Of a stretch of DNA of 64,000 nt, positions 61,520 through 64,000 are shown in pieces. The DNA is from Desulfarculaceae bacterium. GTDB lineage: Bacteria; Desulfobacterota; Desulfarculia; Desulfarculales; Desulfarculaceae. The notes beneath the pieces were generated by a model, which saw nothing but the letters and a program-made list of their open reading frames with translations, made no database searches and was not told the origin of the DNA. Positions within the stretch are counted from its first letter, which is position 1. Each line of letters begins with the position of its first letter. The position numbers and the translations under genes were made by a program. Location of the stretch: positions 1 to 64,000 of the forward strand of contig JAIPEN010000014.1 in the NCBI GenBank assembly GCA_021737145.1. Reading direction: 5' to 3'.

Positions 61520-61907
61520 TGTGCAAATCCTCAATGAGCAGCTGAAGGGCGGCGCAGTCCAGTTTGTCGCCGAACTTGGCCTCCCAGGCGCGGCACAGGC
61601 GGTCCAGGGTGAGCAGGATGGTGCGGAAGGCCCGCTCGAAGTCGTCGAAGCACACGTCCCCGTCGGTGAGCCGGGCCGTGGCCTGTTCGATGGCTGCGCT
61701 CAGCCCCTCTATGTCCTTGGTCAGGGCTCCCAGGGATGCCTTGAGCGCCGCTTCCAACTCGTCCTTGGTGACCAGGTGGCTGTGTTCGTCGACCTGGCGG
61801 CCCTTGGCGGCCCTAGCCCGGTATTCCTTGATGGCATGGACCAGCAGGCCGCCCACCACCACCCCGATCACACCGGCGGCGATTTCCCAGAGTGGACCCA
61901 CGGGCAC
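61512..61907 (-). CDS. Candidate holin or lysis-accessory membrane protein
   Basis: This 131-residue protein has one N-terminal membrane helix (about 5-25, IAAGVIGVVVGGLLVHA) and then a charged helical cytoplasmic part (about 30-125). GTG 61907 has AGGAAAGG upstream. Its position directly before and overlapping the endolysin suggests a holin or spanin-like role. No sequence family recognised. Confidence 0.6.
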   Translation of the reverse strand: MPVGPLWEIAAGVIGVVVGGLLVHAIKEYRARAAKGRQVDEHSHLVTKDELEAALKASLGALTKDIEGLSAAIEQATARLTDGDVCFDDFERAFRTILLTLDRLCRAWEAKFGDKLDCAALQLLIEDLHNG

Positions 61908-62111
61908 CTACCTTTCCTGCAACAGCGCCGTGAAGATGGCCACCAGCGCCGCCTTGACTTGGCTCAAGGAATTGGCAGCCTCCAGCTCGGCCAGCACCGC
62001 CTCCAGGCTGGCCGGGTCGCTGGCCACCAGCAGCTCGTTGTGTTCCACCACCTTGGCTTTTTTGCTCTTGGCCTTTTTCGTGGCCATGGGCGTGAGCTTG
62101 CTACTCGCCAC
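61908..62111 (-). CDS. Small phage protein, basic N-terminus
   Basis: The product has 67 residues: a lysine-rich start (KKAKSKKAK) and a helical remainder with a hydrophobic end. GTG 62111 has GGAGG 7 nt upstream and overlaps the previous stop; ATG 62087 is an alternative. Function unknown. Confidence 0.55.
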   Translation of the reverse strand: MASSKLTPMATKKAKSKKAKVVEHNELLVASDPASLEAVLAELEAANSLSQVKAALVAIFTALLQER

Positions 62112-62538
62112 TTATCGCCTCCACTTCAACCGGCTCGGCCCGGTAGGTGATGGGGTCGGCAACATCGATTTCGATTGTGCAGGGCGTGGTGGCCGCGATG
62201 GGCTTTGTCTGGCCCTGGCCGCCGCTCAGGGCCACCTCTTGCTCGATGTCCCCCACAAGCACCGCTATGCTCTCCGGCGGGCTCTCGCCGGCCACGCTCA
62301 CGCTCACCACCGCCTGTTCCGCTCCGTCGGCGGTGATCAGCGCCTTGTCCGGGGTGAATGTCACCAGGACCTTGGGCTTCATCTCTCCATTGAGGACGTA
62401 ATCCCCTACCGGGTCTGCCATCCTCTCGGTTCTCAGCACGCTGAAGCCCTTGGCCGCCTTGTTCGCGGCCCACTCGGGCGAATCCTTCACCGCCCCCACG
62501 ATTTCGCCGGTTGCCGGGTCATAAGCCAAATAGGGCAT
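62101..62538 (-). CDS. Phage tail-associated protein, Ig-like beta domain likely
   Basis: This 145-residue protein follows the tail fibre by 9 nt. The N-terminus (AYDPATGEIVGAVKDSPEW) resembles short adaptor segments of phage tail proteins. The rest is beta-rich and acidic (LITADGAEQAVVSVSV), compatible with an Ig-like fold. ATG 62538 with GGAGG upstream. Role inferred from position. Confidence 0.55.
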   Translation of the reverse strand: MPYLAYDPATGEIVGAVKDSPEWAANKAAKGFSVLRTERMADPVGDYVLNGEMKPKVLVTFTPDKALITADGAEQAVVSVSVAGESPPESIAVLVGDIEQEVALSGGQGQTKPIAATTPCTIEIDVADPITYRAEPVEVEAISGE

Positions 62539-62547
62539 GTCAGCCTC

Positions 62548-63999
62548 CTATATTCCAGCCGGGAGAGTGCGGCACACTAGCCTGATGATGTAAGTGGACC
62601 AGGTGCCATCCGTTGAGTAGTGGCGAATCTGGTCGCTGGCATTTGTCGTTACCGCCCATGGTACCGAGGTAGGCCCAGCAGCGGCTGGCGTGGTGAGCTG
62701 GACTGCGGTAGCGCCGCCCCCGGTCTGGATGAACATGGTTTGGGCAGCAGCGGCGTGTTGAGCGGAGGCAAACCCCCCACACAGCACCGGCGCGCCCCAT
62801 GCGTGGACACCGGCCGAAATGACCTCTGGGCTCGTTGCTGGGGTGGCATCGTTGAGGATTATTATGGCTGAATGTGAATAGATACAGCCGTTCGGCCCGG
62901 TCCAGGTGCTGGCCGGGTCGACATTTCCCGAGCCGTCAGTCCTGAATTGCTGGAAAATCGCCGCCCCACCGGCATCATAAAAACCGCGCTTGCTCGCGCT
63001 GTATGTGGGGGGGGTGCCGGTGACGATAAACTCGGAGGCGCTCAGAGCGTTACCACTGGAGGGCTGGGAGAAGCCAACAAAGTAGTCGTTGTTCGCGCTC
63101 AACGCCCCTCCCGCGTCAACCTCGAAAGCAGTCTCACCGCTGAGAGCACAAAGCAGGCCGTCAATCTCAATCTCACCCGCGCCTAGATAAATTTCATTCC
63201 CATCTTTATAGCGCGGGACAAGTCCCTCCCGGTGGCCAAGCGCGGGGGGAGCCTTGATATGGTTTCTGGCCGCCTCGGCGCTGACGGCCCCCAAAAAACT
63301 TTGAATGAAGCTCTCAATCGCGTTGGCGGTAAGCTCGTACCCGTCCCCCGCCGCCTTGACGATCAGCAGCTTGTCGGCGTCCGCAACGGTGATGCTGGGG
63401 AGGTTGACCCCCGCCGCCGCCGCTTCAGCCGCTGCCCGGGCCGCCTCGGCAGCGATTTCGGCCGCCGCCGCCGTGGCTGCCGCCGCCACCGCGCTGGTAA
63501 TTCCGCTGGGGTTGCTGGTCAGGCCGTCCCCGTCATCGTTGAAGCCGATGGGCGCTCCCGCCACCGGATCGGGCAGAGTCAGGTCCAGGCCGCCCTGGTC
63601 CAAGCCCTCCCGCATGCGGGGCACCCGGGCCAAGAGCTCGCCAATTTGCTGGTGCATCATGATGGAACGGTCCACCATCTGCTCCAACACTTCGCGGTTG
63701 TCCGGCCCCCAGTTGCGCAGGTCGGTCAACTGGGTTAAAGGCAACACCCGGTTGATGGTCACCGCTTCGTTGGCCGCCGGGATGGACCCCGCCTCGAACA
63801 CCACGTTGCCCCCGCCTTCGTCGCCCACCCCGGTCACGGTGTAGTCGACGTTCAGGACCTGGAGCGTGTCCACCAAATCGGGGCCGGTCACCAACACCCG
63901 CAGGTCTTCCTCCGCGAAAATCTTGCAGCCATAGGCAAAGGTGGCCTGGGAGCCGCTGCCCGCATATTGATAAGGCCCGCCATACACGCCAACCGTCAT
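62548..63999 (-). CDS. Phage tail fibre with T7-gp17-like N-terminal domain
   Basis: The product has 483 residues. The N-terminal about 130 residues match the virion-attachment domain of T7-type tail fibres (FAYGCKIFAEEDLRVLV, DYTVTGVGDEGGGNVVF, INRVLPLTQLTDL). An alanine-rich helix at about 165-200 probably forms a trimeric coiled coil. The C-terminal beta-rich half (about 270-483) would be the receptor-binding tip. This suggests a podovirus-like particle. The ATG at 63999 is the last codon in the window, and the gene is complete. Confidence 0.88.
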   Translation of the reverse strand: MTVGVYGGPYQYAGSGSQATFAYGCKIFAEEDLRVLVTGPDLVDTLQVLNVDYTVTGVGDEGGGNVVFEAGSIPAANEAVTINRVLPLTQLTDLRNWGPDNREVLEQMVDRSIMMHQQIGELLARVPRMREGLDQGGLDLTLPDPVAGAPIGFNDDGDGLTSNPSGITSAVAAAATAAAAEIAAEAARAAAEAAAAGVNLPSITVADADKLLIVKAAGDGYELTANAIESFIQSFLGAVSAEAARNHIKAPPALGHREGLVPRYKDGNEIYLGAGEIEIDGLLCALSGETAFEVDAGGALSANNDYFVGFSQPSSGNALSASEFIVTGTPPTYSASKRGFYDAGGAAIFQQFRTDGSGNVDPASTWTGPNGCIYSHSAIIILNDATPATSPEVISAGVHAWGAPVLCGGFASAQHAAAAQTMFIQTGGGATAVQLTTPAAAGPTSVPWAVTTNASDQIRHYSTDGTWSTYIIRLVCRTLPAGI

Positions 64000-64000
64000 C

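Larger units (their letters stand above)
58675..64000. mobile_element. Prophage, late-gene end, inserted next to tRNA-Val
   Basis: From the tRNA to the window edge, every gene lies on the minus strand, is short and tightly packed, and includes a T7-like tail fibre, a GH108 endolysin and a candidate holin. tRNA 3' ends are common phage integration sites. The integrase and the second attachment site must lie beyond 64,000, so the boundary on that side is unknown. Confidence 0.8.

Noticed and set aside
63400..63500. Ala-codon repeats in the tail fibre as a CRISPR-like array
   Set aside because: Irregular GCC/GCG runs coding for an alanine-rich helix; no direct repeats with spacers.

Overview
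This 64 kb window is a very GC-rich bacterial chromosome segment. Genes overlap by a few bases and GTG/TTG starts are common. Gene content points to an anaerobic Desulfobacterota (delta-proteobacterial) host, perhaps Desulfarculus-like: a DUF39 plus NIL-ferredoxin homocysteine pair, a DHH-CBS-tRNA nucleotidyltransferase fusion, a formyltransferase-only PurH, a DUF1786 protein and LPS inner-core genes. The taxonomy is inferred from gene content only.

Layout. (1) 1-20.8 kb is a cell-envelope/glycan region: the edge of a heptose-phosphate isomerase, a heptose kinase, several GT-C type polytopic glycosyltransferases, two lysylphosphatidylglycerol-synthase-TM (flippase-like) proteins, a hexapeptide acyltransferase, an AsnB-type amidotransferase, a DUF362 protein and an exported protein with an internal duplication. 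(2) 20.9-24.1 kb is a four-gene sulfur operon (mnmA, an Rrf2 regulator, DUF39, NIL-ferredoxin) behind a near-consensus sigma70 promoter. (3) 24.3-32.5 kb is one long minus-strand translation operon, ffh-rpsP-khpA-rimM-trmD-rplS-rnhB-yraN-rsmI(+HPr)-ptsI-smpB. In it the PTS phosphocarrier HPr is read in frame with the rRNA methyltransferase RsmI. (4) 32.6-39.3 kb on the plus strand holds DUF1786, a diguanylate cyclase, ligA, an acylphosphatase and a lipoprotein. The middle of ligA is an AT-rich foreign-looking block carrying an extra helix-hairpin-helix-like segment. (5) 39.3-44.2 kb on the minus strand is kdnB-kdnA-kdsB-recN, which predicts 8-amino-8-deoxy-Kdo in the LPS core. (6) 44.4-58.6 kb holds housekeeping genes: phosphofructokinase, MscS, PurH (AICAR formyltransferase), ProC, a sigma54 activator, an M24 peptidase, XerD-like recombinase, the DHH-CCA fusion, an M50 protease, ScpA, ScpB and RluB. 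(7) tRNA-Val(CAC) at 58.6 kb marks the edge of a prophage. Its late genes (T7-like tail fibre, candidate holin, GH108 endolysin, lipoprotein, permuted-papain peptidase) fill the window to 64 kb on the minus strand.

Two intergenic regions (10,147-10,413 and 51,592-51,849) are bounded by related terminal inverted repeats and look like members of one MITE-like family. The second supplies the apparent start codon of the XerD-like gene. The most unusual items are the RsmI-HPr reading frame, the mosaic LigA, the flippase/beta-propeller reading frame with a strong internal start, the sulfur operon and the Kdo8N cluster.
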